Made by a program: the position numbers and the translations under genes | NCBI GenBank assembly: GCA_035629075.1 | Contig: DASPIK010000013.1 | Location: 1-64,000, forward strand | DNA: 64,000 nt | Source: JAEZPW01 sp035629075 | GTDB lineage: Bacteria; Acidobacteriota; Terriglobia; Terriglobales; Acidobacteriaceae | Reading direction: 5' to 3' | Notes under the pieces: generated by a model | Databases searched by the model: none | The model's input: only the letters and a program-made list of their open reading frames with translations | Told to the model about the DNA's origin: nothing | In this document: one piece after another, positions 16,852 to 24,056 of the stretch | How the letters are laid out: each line of letters opens with the position of its first letter | Numbering within the stretch: the stretch's first letter is position 1

Positions 16852-18264
16852 TTAGATGTCGTAGTACAGCGCGAACTCATACGGATGTGGCCGCAGCTTC
16901 ACTTCCGTCACTTCCTTCTTTCTCTTGTAATCGATGTAGGTGTTCAGCAGTTCTTCCGTGAACACATCCCCTTTGAGCAAGAACTGGTGATCCGCTTCCA
17001 GAGCGTCCAACGCGTCTTCGAGCGAACCCGGCATGGAGGGCACGTTTGCGAGCTCCTCCGGCCCCAGATCGTAGATGTCCTTGTCCAGCGGCTGGCCCGG
17101 GTCGATCTTGTTCTCGATGCCGTCCAACCCCGCCATCATTAGCGCTGCGAACGCCAGGTAGGGATTACAGCTTGGATCCGGAGGACGGAATTCGATGCGC
17201 TTCGCTTTCGGTGAAGCCGAATACATCGGAATGCGACAGGCGGCAGAGCGGTTCCGGCGGGAGTAGGCGAGATTCACCGGAGCTTCAAATCCTGGCACAA
17301 GCCGCTTATAGGAGTTCGTGGTCGGAGCAATGATGGCCGAGAGAGCGGGACCGTGCTTGATCAAGCCACCGATGTACCACAAAGCACTCTGCGACAAACC
17401 CGCATAGCCGTCTCCGGCGAACAGCGGCTTCCCTTCTTTCCAAAGCGACTGGTGAACGTGCATGCCGCTGCCGTTGTCCTGAAACAGGGGTTTGGGCATA
17501 AAAGTCACCGTCTTGCCGTACTGATTCGCGACGTTTCGGACGATGTACTTGTACAGCATCATGTGGTCGGCCGAGGGAACGAGCGCGTCGTACTTGATGT
17601 CGATTTCGGTCTGGCCGCCGGTGGCGACTTCGTGGTGGTGGCACTCCACCTTAAGCCCGCAGCTCTGCATCATCAGCGTCATCTCGCTGCGGAGATCCTG
17701 GTAGTGATCCGTCGGCGGTACCGGGAAGTAACCTTCTTTGTAGCGGGGGCGATAACCGAGGTTATCTTCCTTGCGGCCTGAGTTCCAGCGTCCCTCTTCG
17801 GCGTCGATAAAGTAGAAGCCGTGCTGCTCGCGCTGATCGAAGCGAACGTTATCGAAGATAAAGAACTCGGCCTCAGCGCCAAAAAACGCGGTATCGGCAA
17901 GTCCGGTAGAGCCGAGGTACATCTCTGCCTTCTTCGCGATATAGCGGGGATCACGGTCGTAGCGCTGCTTTGTGACAGGGTCGATTACGTCCGCGATCAT
18001 CACCATGGTCGGAACCTCGGTGAACGGATCAAGCATAAACCACGAGGCATCCGGAATGAGCAGCATGTCGCTCTCATGGATAGCGGCCCACCCGCGGATC
18101 GAGGATCCGTCCATTCCGAAACCCTCCTGGAACGACTCCTCGCTCAGTTGCTCAATCGGATAAGAAATGTGGTGCCAGAGTCCGGGAAGGTCGGTGAACC
18201 GTAAATCGAGCAATTTGACACCGTTCTTCTTAATGAACTCCATTACCGCTTTAACATCTGCCAT
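16852..18264 (-). CDS. glnA: Glutamine synthetase type I
   Basis: GlnA condenses glutamate and ammonia to glutamine using ATP. It is a dodecamer in the cytoplasm. The 470-residue length fits the GSI-beta type. The ATG at 18264 follows AAGGAG and gives the classical start MADVKAVMEFI. Family motifs are present: GFGMDGSSIRGW, the catalytic FFGAEAEFF, NGSGMHVHQS and KRLVPGFEAPVNLAYS. The segment DKDIYDLGPEEL contains the Tyr equivalent to E. coli Tyr397, the adenylylation site, in keeping with glnE in the same window. A LysR gene diverges from it, with a palindrome between them. Confidence 0.96.
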   Translation of the reverse strand: MADVKAVMEFIKKNGVKLLDLRFTDLPGLWHHISYPIEQLSEESFQEGFGMDGSSIRGWAAIHESDMLLIPDASWFMLDPFTEVPTMVMIADVIDPVTKQRYDRDPRYIAKKAEMYLGSTGLADTAFFGAEAEFFIFDNVRFDQREQHGFYFIDAEEGRWNSGRKEDNLGYRPRYKEGYFPVPPTDHYQDLRSEMTLMMQSCGLKVECHHHEVATGGQTEIDIKYDALVPSADHMMLYKYIVRNVANQYGKTVTFMPKPLFQDNGSGMHVHQSLWKEGKPLFAGDGYAGLSQSALWYIGGLIKHGPALSAIIAPTTNSYKRLVPGFEAPVNLAYSRRNRSAACRIPMYSASPKAKRIEFRPPDPSCNPYLAFAALMMAGLDGIENKIDPGQPLDKDIYDLGPEELANVPSMPGSLEDALDALEADHQFLLKGDVFTEELLNTYIDYKRKKEVTEVKLRPHPYEFALYYDI

Positions 18265-18432
18265 GAAAACAATCTCCTTATGCCACGACTTATACGCAGT
18301 GGAATGGCGGCAAAACACGGCGCCTTGGGAACAGCATGACTACCACGTGGCGAGAGGCTAGTACCCGCTGTGATTATCTCGCCTGCAGTTTCAGAATAAG
18401 GAGAGCTGAAGCCGAACGGAAATCGATTGTTT

Positions 18433-18447
18433 TTATCGGTCCGATAA
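18433..18447. promoter_or_regulatory. Perfect palindrome, candidate LysR operator
   Basis: TTATCGG-T-CCGATAA is a perfect 15-base dyad that contains the T-N11-A core (T18434 to A18446) of LysR-family binding sites. It lies 93 bp before the lysR start and 169 bp before the glnA start, in the divergent gap. This is the usual place for an autoregulatory site. Binding is inferred, not shown. Confidence 0.55.
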
Positions 18448-18539
18448 GATTCGGTTATGCCGGGAGTGCGAGTCCCCATCAGACCGCTTTCGAGAGTAGG
18501 ATGGTGTCAGGCTTGGTGGTCAGTGTGTGGGCGGAACGT

Positions 18540-19451
18540 ATGGACTTCGATCAACTTGAGACCTTTCTCGAAGTAGCGCGACACAGCAGCTTCTCGCGTG
18601 CTGCCGAGAAGCGCTTCCGCACCCAGCCTGCAATTTCGTCTCAGATTCGAGCGCTCGAAGAAGAGGTAGGAGCCAAACTTTTCGACCGTTCAGGTGGCAA
18701 GGTCGCCCTGACCGCGCCGGGCAAACTGTTTCAGAAGTACGCTGAAGAGGCAATCGAAGCCCGGAGAGTGGTTCTGACGAATGTGGCGGAGATGGAGAGG
18801 ATACCTCGGGGTGAAATCGTTGTCGGCGCCAACGAGGCGACATGCCTCCACATCCTCCCGGAGGTATTTGCTCAGTTCAAGCGCCAGTACCCAGACGTCG
18901 CGGTCAGCATCACCCGGGCGGAGCGAGCACGTATCCTAGACTCGATTGTCGACAACAGTGTTGATTTTGGGGTCGTATCGCTTCCTATAACGGATAACCG
19001 CATGACTGTGGTTCCGGTCCATCGGGATGAATTGGCTGTTATTGCGATGCCCGGACACGAGCTAGGCCAAAAGGATGCCGTGGAGATCGCGGAAGTCGCA
19101 GCGTATCCCCTCTTGCTTCCGAAGATCGGGCGCACTCGGGACGCAATAGACACCCTTTTCCACGAGCGGCGGCTAAAGCCAACCGTCTCGATGGAACTCG
19201 ATTCGAGCGAACTGATGAAGCGCTTCGTCGCCGCAGGCGTTGGGATCGGGTTTATCGCGCGATCCAATATCGCTGATGAGCTTCGAGCAGGTACGTTGAT
19301 TGCCCTGCCCATCTCCGATGCTCACATCCGCCGAGACCTGGCCTTGGTTTTCCGAAAAGATAAGGCCCTCAGCCGTGCCGCTCTGGCCTTCATAGACATC
19401 GCTGTGAAACTCAAGCCCGTAGGGATGGGGGCAATGCGGACCGGCGGCTGA
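18540..19451 (+). CDS. LysR-family transcriptional regulator
   Basis: This is a 303-residue LysR-type regulator. The N-terminal winged helix (residues 1-60: DFDQLETFLEVARHSS, SRAAEKRFRTQPAISSQI) is textbook. The remainder is a periplasmic-binding-protein-like effector domain (RGEIVVGANEATCLHILPEV, then GVGIGFIARS). The frame extends upstream to 18336, but the ATG at 18540 matches the family N-terminus. The effector is unknown. The gene diverges from glnA, and the palindrome at 18433 is probably its operator, so it may control itself, glnA, or both. It could be a nitrogen- or redox-type regulator. I cannot assign a subfamily. Confidence 0.92.
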   Translation: MDFDQLETFLEVARHSSFSRAAEKRFRTQPAISSQIRALEEEVGAKLFDRSGGKVALTAPGKLFQKYAEEAIEARRVVLTNVAEMERIPRGEIVVGANEATCLHILPEVFAQFKRQYPDVAVSITRAERARILDSIVDNSVDFGVVSLPITDNRMTVVPVHRDELAVIAMPGHELGQKDAVEIAEVAAYPLLLPKIGRTRDAIDTLFHERRLKPTVSMELDSSELMKRFVAAGVGIGFIARSNIADELRAGTLIALPISDAHIRRDLALVFRKDKALSRAALAFIDIAVKLKPVGMGAMRTGG

Positions 19452-19625
19452 CGCCAATCCGCCTGTGAGGCTACAAAGCTGAAGCGCGCTGCGTGAGCAG
19501 TAGTTTGGAACAGGCTGGCTTACTACAAGCAAACAGGCTTCCGAGTCGCAATTTATCCTCGCCAAACGAAAAATAAATGTTATAAAAAAGCGAAGAGGGA
19601 TCCCCTCGCTCCGGAGGATGATGAA

Positions 19626-20183
19626 TTGTCGACAAATATGGTTCCCAAGCGCATCTTTTTCACAAAGGGCGTCGGGAAACACAAAGAACGCTTGACCTCC
19701 TTTGAGTTGGCGCTGCGCGATGCGGGAATCGCCGCACAAAACTTGGTACGCGTATCATCGATTTTCCCCCCAAATTGCAAGATCATACCTCGCAAAGAAG
19801 GACTGAAGCACATCAGCCCTGGCGAAGTGGTCTTCGCAGTTGTCGCAGAAAACTCAACCCGTGAACCTCACCGACTGGTCGCGTCCAGTATCGGCGTAGC
19901 GCTGCCCGCTGACCGTGGCACCTATGGCTACCTGAGCGAGCACCACTCGTTCGGCGAAACGGACGACACTGCCGGTGACTATGCTGAAGAACTCGCGGCT
20001 GAAATGCTGGCCACTACTCTCGGTATCGATTTTGATCCTGATAAGTCATGGGACGAGAAGAAGGAGGTTTACCGCCTCTCGAACAAGATCGTTCGAACCA
20101 TGAACTTCACGCAGTCCGCTGTAGGCGACAAAAGGGGACTCTGGACCACGGTTATTGCCGCTGCAATCATGATCTTTGATTGA
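19626..20183 (+). CDS. Pyruvoyl-dependent arginine decarboxylase
   Basis: This enzyme decarboxylates arginine to agmatine for polyamine synthesis or acid resistance, using a pyruvoyl group formed by self-cleavage. The 185-residue proenzyme matches the archaeal/chlamydial PvlArgDC family. The cleavage site is LVRVSSIFPP, with the Ser44/Ser45 bond broken and Ser45 becoming pyruvoyl. GEVVFAVVAENST and the family C-terminus (FTQSAVGDKRGLW) are also present. The start is taken as TTG at 19626 because GGAGG at 19613-19617 is eight bases away. An in-frame ATG at 19638 is too far from it. A bulged GC hairpin lies just before the Shine-Dalgarno, and a TATAAA-like box lies near 19580. Confidence 0.92.
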   Translation: MSTNMVPKRIFFTKGVGKHKERLTSFELALRDAGIAAQNLVRVSSIFPPNCKIIPRKEGLKHISPGEVVFAVVAENSTREPHRLVASSIGVALPADRGTYGYLSEHHSFGETDDTAGDYAEELAAEMLATTLGIDFDPDKSWDEKKEVYRLSNKIVRTMNFTQSAVGDKRGLWTTVIAAAIMIFD

Positions 20184-20223
20184 AAATTTCGTCGTCCTAT
20201 GTTCCGGGGCGAAAGGTAAGGGC

Positions 20224-20250
20224 GAAAGGCGCGACCAGGTCGCGCCTTTC
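20224..20250. terminator. Bidirectional terminator between arginine decarboxylase and YbaK-like gene
   Basis: GAAAGGCGCGAC (20224-20235) pairs perfectly with GTCGCGCCTTTC (20239-20250) across a three-base loop. It lies between two converging genes. The T-tract is short, but the stem is very stable. Confidence 0.8.
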
Positions 20251-20278
20251 GTATTTGGGACGCAGGTACAACGTGGCA

Positions 20279-20761
20279 CTAGGCAGCTCTTGCAGTCCGT
20301 ACTGTTCCAAATTTCAGCACAGTGGGATTCACCGCACGCAGATAATCCACGAACGCAAGGCGGATCAGTTCGTTGTGCGACCCTGCGTTGAACGCGATCT
20401 CGCGGTCCTTCGTGAGGCTCTCTTCGACAAAGACTTTCATGTTGTACAGATTGCCAAACGGAGGCATCGCTCCGGTTTCGCAGTCCGGAAACTTCTCCCG
20501 AAATTCGCGTTCGCTCGCTGTGGCGGCTGATTTGGCCCCAGTGGCAGCTTTCAGCATGTCCATGTCTACCTGCTGAGAAGCTGGCAATACTGCCATGGCG
20601 AGTTCATTGTCGAGCTTGACGATTACTGTCTTAGCGAGTTCTTTTCCCGAAATATGAGTAACGGCCGCGATACCCTGCGCCGTGTAAGCCGTTGAGTGGG
20701 GGATGGATGAGTAGTGGATGTTCTGGCTATCGAGGAACTCTTTTAACTTCCTCACCGGCAT
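20279..20761 (-). CDS. YbaK/ProX-type aminoacyl-tRNA deacylase
   Basis: This is a 160-residue stand-alone editing domain that hydrolyses mischarged tRNA (Ala- or Cys-tRNA-Pro type). It has the family blocks HSTAYTAQGIAAVTHISG near 22-39, the conserved Lys in KTVIVKL, and the C-terminal GAMPPFGNLYNMKVFV. It starts at ATG 20761 (MPVRKLKEFL). The substrate could be Cys-tRNA-Pro or Ala-tRNA-Pro. The sequence does not separate YbaK from ProX. It is monocistronic, with its own shared terminator downstream. Confidence 0.88.
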   Translation of the reverse strand: MPVRKLKEFLDSQNIHYSSIPHSTAYTAQGIAAVTHISGKELAKTVIVKLDNELAMAVLPASQQVDMDMLKAATGAKSAATASEREFREKFPDCETGAMPPFGNLYNMKVFVEESLTKDREIAFNAGSHNELIRLAFVDYLRAVNPTVLKFGTVRTARAA

Positions 20762-21014
20762 AGCAGCCTCCCTTAGCAGCGAAGCAACCGGCGTCCGCCA
20801 GGGCTCGAACGCCGGCGCGGCCGAAGTTCGTTCCTGTCACACGCACAAACACGTGCGCAAGCACGGAAATCTTACACCGAATCGAGGTCGGCGGGTGCAA
20901 GCGCGATGTTCTTCCCGGATTGGGCCCGCCGCGCATGCCGCGGCGATATTTGCCCCGTACCGCTCCTGATTCTTGCGGCAGATTGCATTCCGAAACTGTG
21001 CTAACCTTTTGGTA

Positions 21015-21092
21015 GCGTCGGTGTAGCTCAGTTGGATAGAGCAACCGCCTCCTAAGCGGTAGGTCGGCAGTTCGAGTCTGCCCACCGACGCC
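21015..21092 (+). tRNA. tRNA-Arg(CCU)
   Basis: The cloverleaf is complete. The acceptor stem GCGTCGG pairs with CCGACGC. The D-arm is GCTCAGTTGGATAGAGC. The anticodon stem ACCGC/GCGGT has loop CTCCTAA, giving anticodon CCU (reads AGG). The T-arm is GGCAG-TTCGAGT-CTGCC. The CCA end is not fully encoded. It stands alone between a YbaK-like gene and an amino-acid decarboxylase, with no integrase next to it. Two minus-strand frames that read through it are artefacts. Confidence 0.95.
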
Positions 21093-21171
21093 AGTTCCCA
21101 CCAACAATTCGCCAACTTGATCTCCTCTTGGCGCGTGTACAATTTTTCTTCACCTCGAACTGGAGACAGCG

Positions 21172-22611
21172 ATGGCCACCGACAATCGAGTGGACGGGAC
21201 ATCTCTTCGCCCCGGCCTTGAATTTGCAGAGTACGTTGAAGACTTTCGCCGCGCTGGCCACGAAGCCGTGGAATGGATCGCCTCGTACCTTGAGCATGCG
21301 CGCGAGTACCCTGTTTTGCCTCGAGTCAAGCCGGGAGATCTGATCGATGCGCTACCCGCGGCAGCTCCTGACGGCGGTGAGTCGTTTGACACCATTCTCG
21401 ACGACTTCCAACAGAAAGTCGTGCCGGCCGTCACGCATTGGAACCATCCCCGCTTTCTCGCATACTTCGCCTGTACTGGGTCGACACCGGCCATCGTTGC
21501 CGAAATGCTGTCCGCTGCTCTCAACACAAACGGCCTGCATTGGATCACGTCGCCTGCTGTAGCGGAGCTTGAAAAGGTTGCGATGGGCTGGCTCCGGCAG
21601 TGGCTCGGGTTACCTGAAGGCTTCTTCGGCATCATTTACGACACAGCATCGGTCAGTACAATGCACGCCATCGCGGCAGCACGCGAGATGGCTGCGCCCC
21701 AGTTCCGCGAAAACGGTAGCCAGCCCAACCTGGTTGTCTACACCTCTGAACAATCGCATTCGTCGGTTGAAAAGGGTGCCATTGCTATTGGCCTCGGACA
21801 AAAGAACGTAAGGAAAATCGCCACTGACGAAGAGTTTCGGATGCGTCCCGACCTGCTGTTTCAGGCTATCGAGGCGGATCTGGCTACTGGCCTGAAGCCC
21901 TTCTGTGTAGTTGCCACTGTGGGAACCACTTCGACGACCAGCGTCGATCCCGTAAGCGAAATAGCCGATGTCGCGGAAAAGTATGGCCTATGGTTTCACA
22001 TCGATGCAGCTTACGCCGGTTCCGCAGCGATATTACCGGAATATAGGCACATCCTTGCCGGGGCAGAACGAGCGCATTCACTTGTGATGAATCCCCACAA
22101 ATGGATGTTCACGCCGGTTGATCTGAGCGCTTTCTACACCCGGCGGCCCGACATCCTGCGACGTGCATTCTCGCTTGTCCCAGAGTACCTGCGGCCCGCT
22201 GAAGATCCCAAAGCTATTAACTTAATGGACTACGGCGTACCGCTTGGCCGCCGTTTTCGTTCGCTCAAACTCTGGTTCGTCATGCGGTATTTCGGGCGCG
22301 AGGGCATTCAGCATCTGCTTCGCAACCACATTCAGTGGGCGCAGGAATTTGCAATGTGGATCGATGCCGATCAGCGGTTCGAGCGTGTCGCCCCCGCTCC
22401 GTTTTCGGTCGTTTGCTTCCGGTTCAAGGGTTCGGACGAGCAGAACAAGGCCCTGCTGGAGCGCGTCAACGCGACCGGCGAGGTGTTCCTATCGCACACG
22501 GCGCTTAAAGGCCAATACGTCCTGCGCATCGCCATAGGCAATCTGGGCACCACGCGAGACGACGTTGTGCGTACTTGGGAGTTATTGAAGGAATCGGCTG
22601 CCGCACTTTAG
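21172..22611 (+). CDS. PLP-dependent group II amino-acid decarboxylase
   Basis: This is a 479-residue member of the aromatic-L-amino-acid decarboxylase family, so it probably converts an amino acid to an amine. Evidence includes VTHWNHPRFLAYF near 85, ASVSTMHAIAAAR, TVGTTSTTSVDP, HIDAAYAGSA, and the PLP lysine Lys310 in NPHKW. The ATG at 21172 follows a Shine-Dalgarno-like GGAGA. The exact substrate (Trp, Tyr, Phe, DOPA or other) cannot be read from the sequence. An MFS exporter lies downstream in the same direction with 126 bp between, so an amine product could be exported by it. The link is inference. Confidence 0.9.
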   Translation: MATDNRVDGTSLRPGLEFAEYVEDFRRAGHEAVEWIASYLEHAREYPVLPRVKPGDLIDALPAAAPDGGESFDTILDDFQQKVVPAVTHWNHPRFLAYFACTGSTPAIVAEMLSAALNTNGLHWITSPAVAELEKVAMGWLRQWLGLPEGFFGIIYDTASVSTMHAIAAAREMAAPQFRENGSQPNLVVYTSEQSHSSVEKGAIAIGLGQKNVRKIATDEEFRMRPDLLFQAIEADLATGLKPFCVVATVGTTSTTSVDPVSEIADVAEKYGLWFHIDAAYAGSAAILPEYRHILAGAERAHSLVMNPHKWMFTPVDLSAFYTRRPDILRRAFSLVPEYLRPAEDPKAINLMDYGVPLGRRFRSLKLWFVMRYFGREGIQHLLRNHIQWAQEFAMWIDADQRFERVAPAPFSVVCFRFKGSDEQNKALLERVNATGEVFLSHTALKGQYVLRIAIGNLGTTRDDVVRTWELLKESAAAL

Positions 22612-22737
22612 CTCGCAACCCAATGCATGTGATGTTGGCCGCAGCTTTGCACAGACGCAAGTAGTAGAGTGCCTGGTAGCGTTGCCCTGAAGGGTGTGAC
22701 GGCGCGCCAGTGCCGCCTTGCCAAGAGAACGTAGAGA

Positions 22738-23982
22738 ATGAGCATTGCCACCGCGCCTAGTGTGCCCGAGCGCACCGGGTCCAAAAACAAGCTGGACGTC
22801 GCCGTAATCGCCGCCATTATCGCCGGCGCGTGCACATTCCTGAACGTCTATTGCACGCAGCCCCTACTTCCCTTTTTGCAGCGGGTCTACGGCGCGTCGG
22901 AGGTGGAGGTGAGCCTCACCGTCGGCGCCGTGACGCTCGCGGTCGCCCTTATGGCTCCGGTGGTCGGGCTCTTCGCTGAGAGCGTCGGACGAAAGAAGGT
23001 GATCGTCCCGGCACTGTTCGCGCTAAGTGTGCCGACGTTCCTCGCCGCCACGTCAAACTCACTCACTGCGTTGATCCTCTGGCGCTTCGCCCAAGGCTTG
23101 TTTGTGCCCGGGATCATCACTGTGATGATGGCCTATATCAACGAGGAATTCCCGGACCGTGTCGGGTCTGTGATGGCGGCTTACGTGACGGGGACAGTTT
23201 TCGGTGGATTTCTTGGACGCTTTCTAGCTGGAGTGATCGCCGCTCACTGGCATTGGCGATCGACTTTCGTTGTGCTCGGCGTTATCAACCTTTTGGGTGC
23301 AATCGCCGTTCGTCAGTGGCTTCCCAAAGCTCAGAACTTCGTTCGTGCCCAAGGCGTATCGCATTCACTGCAAGTTGCATGGGAGCACCTGCACAATCCT
23401 CGCCTGCTGGCCGTGTTCGGAATGGGGTTTTGCGTATTGCTGTCGCTGGTGGGTGTTTTCACATACGCAAACTTCTATCTGGCAGCGCCACCGTTCAATC
23501 TCAGCCCCGCAGCACTGGGAAGCATCTTCTTCGTTTACCTTCTCGGCTTGATCGTTACACCGCTCGCCGGAAAGTTTCTAGACCGACGTGGTTTCCGGAA
23601 CACTGCCCTGCTCGCTTTGGGGATGAGCGTTGCGGGACTACTGCTGACGCTTGTCCACTACCTGCCCGTCGTCGTAGCCGGGCTAGCGTTCTTCTCGTCG
23701 GGAGTATTCGTTTCGCAGTCGGCAGCCACAGTTCAGACTGGCCGTGTTGCGGGTCGGGCACGTTCTTCGGCCGCTGGTTTATACGTCACGTTCTACTACA
23801 TCGGTGGAAGCTTGGGTGCGACTGTTCCGGCGTGGTTCTGGCAGTGGGGTGGATGGCCCGCTTGCGTTGCGCTTTTGACAGGCGTGTCTCTGGTTACTCT
23901 TATACTGGGCATTATGAGCGGTCGTTCCTTGTCTATAGAGACGAGCGAAGTGGACGCTATGACCGAGAGCTACTTCGATTGA
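22738..23982 (+). CDS. Major facilitator superfamily transporter
   Basis: This is a 414-residue protein with about 12 membrane helices. The cytoplasmic loop GLFAESVGRKKVIVPA between helices 2 and 3 carries the MFS motif A (G-x-x-x-E/D-x-x-G-R-K/R). It resembles the YnfM/drug-resistance group. The N-terminal 18 residues are cytoplasmic. The start at 22738 is ATG, with a weak GAGA site. The substrate is unknown. It follows the amino-acid decarboxylase and precedes a GH31 glucosidase. Because 74 bp separate it from GH31, the three could form one operon, though the functional logic is not clear. Confidence 0.88.
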   Translation: MSIATAPSVPERTGSKNKLDVAVIAAIIAGACTFLNVYCTQPLLPFLQRVYGASEVEVSLTVGAVTLAVALMAPVVGLFAESVGRKKVIVPALFALSVPTFLAATSNSLTALILWRFAQGLFVPGIITVMMAYINEEFPDRVGSVMAAYVTGTVFGGFLGRFLAGVIAAHWHWRSTFVVLGVINLLGAIAVRQWLPKAQNFVRAQGVSHSLQVAWEHLHNPRLLAVFGMGFCVLLSLVGVFTYANFYLAAPPFNLSPAALGSIFFVYLLGLIVTPLAGKFLDRRGFRNTALLALGMSVAGLLLTLVHYLPVVVAGLAFFSSGVFVSQSAATVQTGRVAGRARSSAAGLYVTFYYIGGSLGATVPAWFWQWGGWPACVALLTGVSLVTLILGIMSGRSLSIETSEVDAMTESYFD

Positions 23983-24056
23983 TTGCTGGAGCCGGCGCGA
24001 ATCACTCTACAGCCGTTGACATAGGCCGGATCAACGCATATACGTTCAGAGTTCCT

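Noticed and set aside
20790..20830. tRNA 3'-end-like sequence (GTTCGAGCCCTGG on the minus strand), possible integration remnant
   Set aside because: The T-stem does not pair and no other arms or repeats of the tRNA are present.
20727..21202. Minus-strand open frames over the tRNA-Arg gene (for example GGQTRTADLPLRRR)
   Set aside because: This is the well-known spurious protein produced by translating the antisense of a tRNA gene. The cloverleaf explains the sequence.
23253..24056. N-terminal extension of the GH31 protein across the MFS gene
   Set aside because: It lies out of frame within a clear MFS coding sequence, is Arg/Ser-rich, and the signal peptide begins at 24057.
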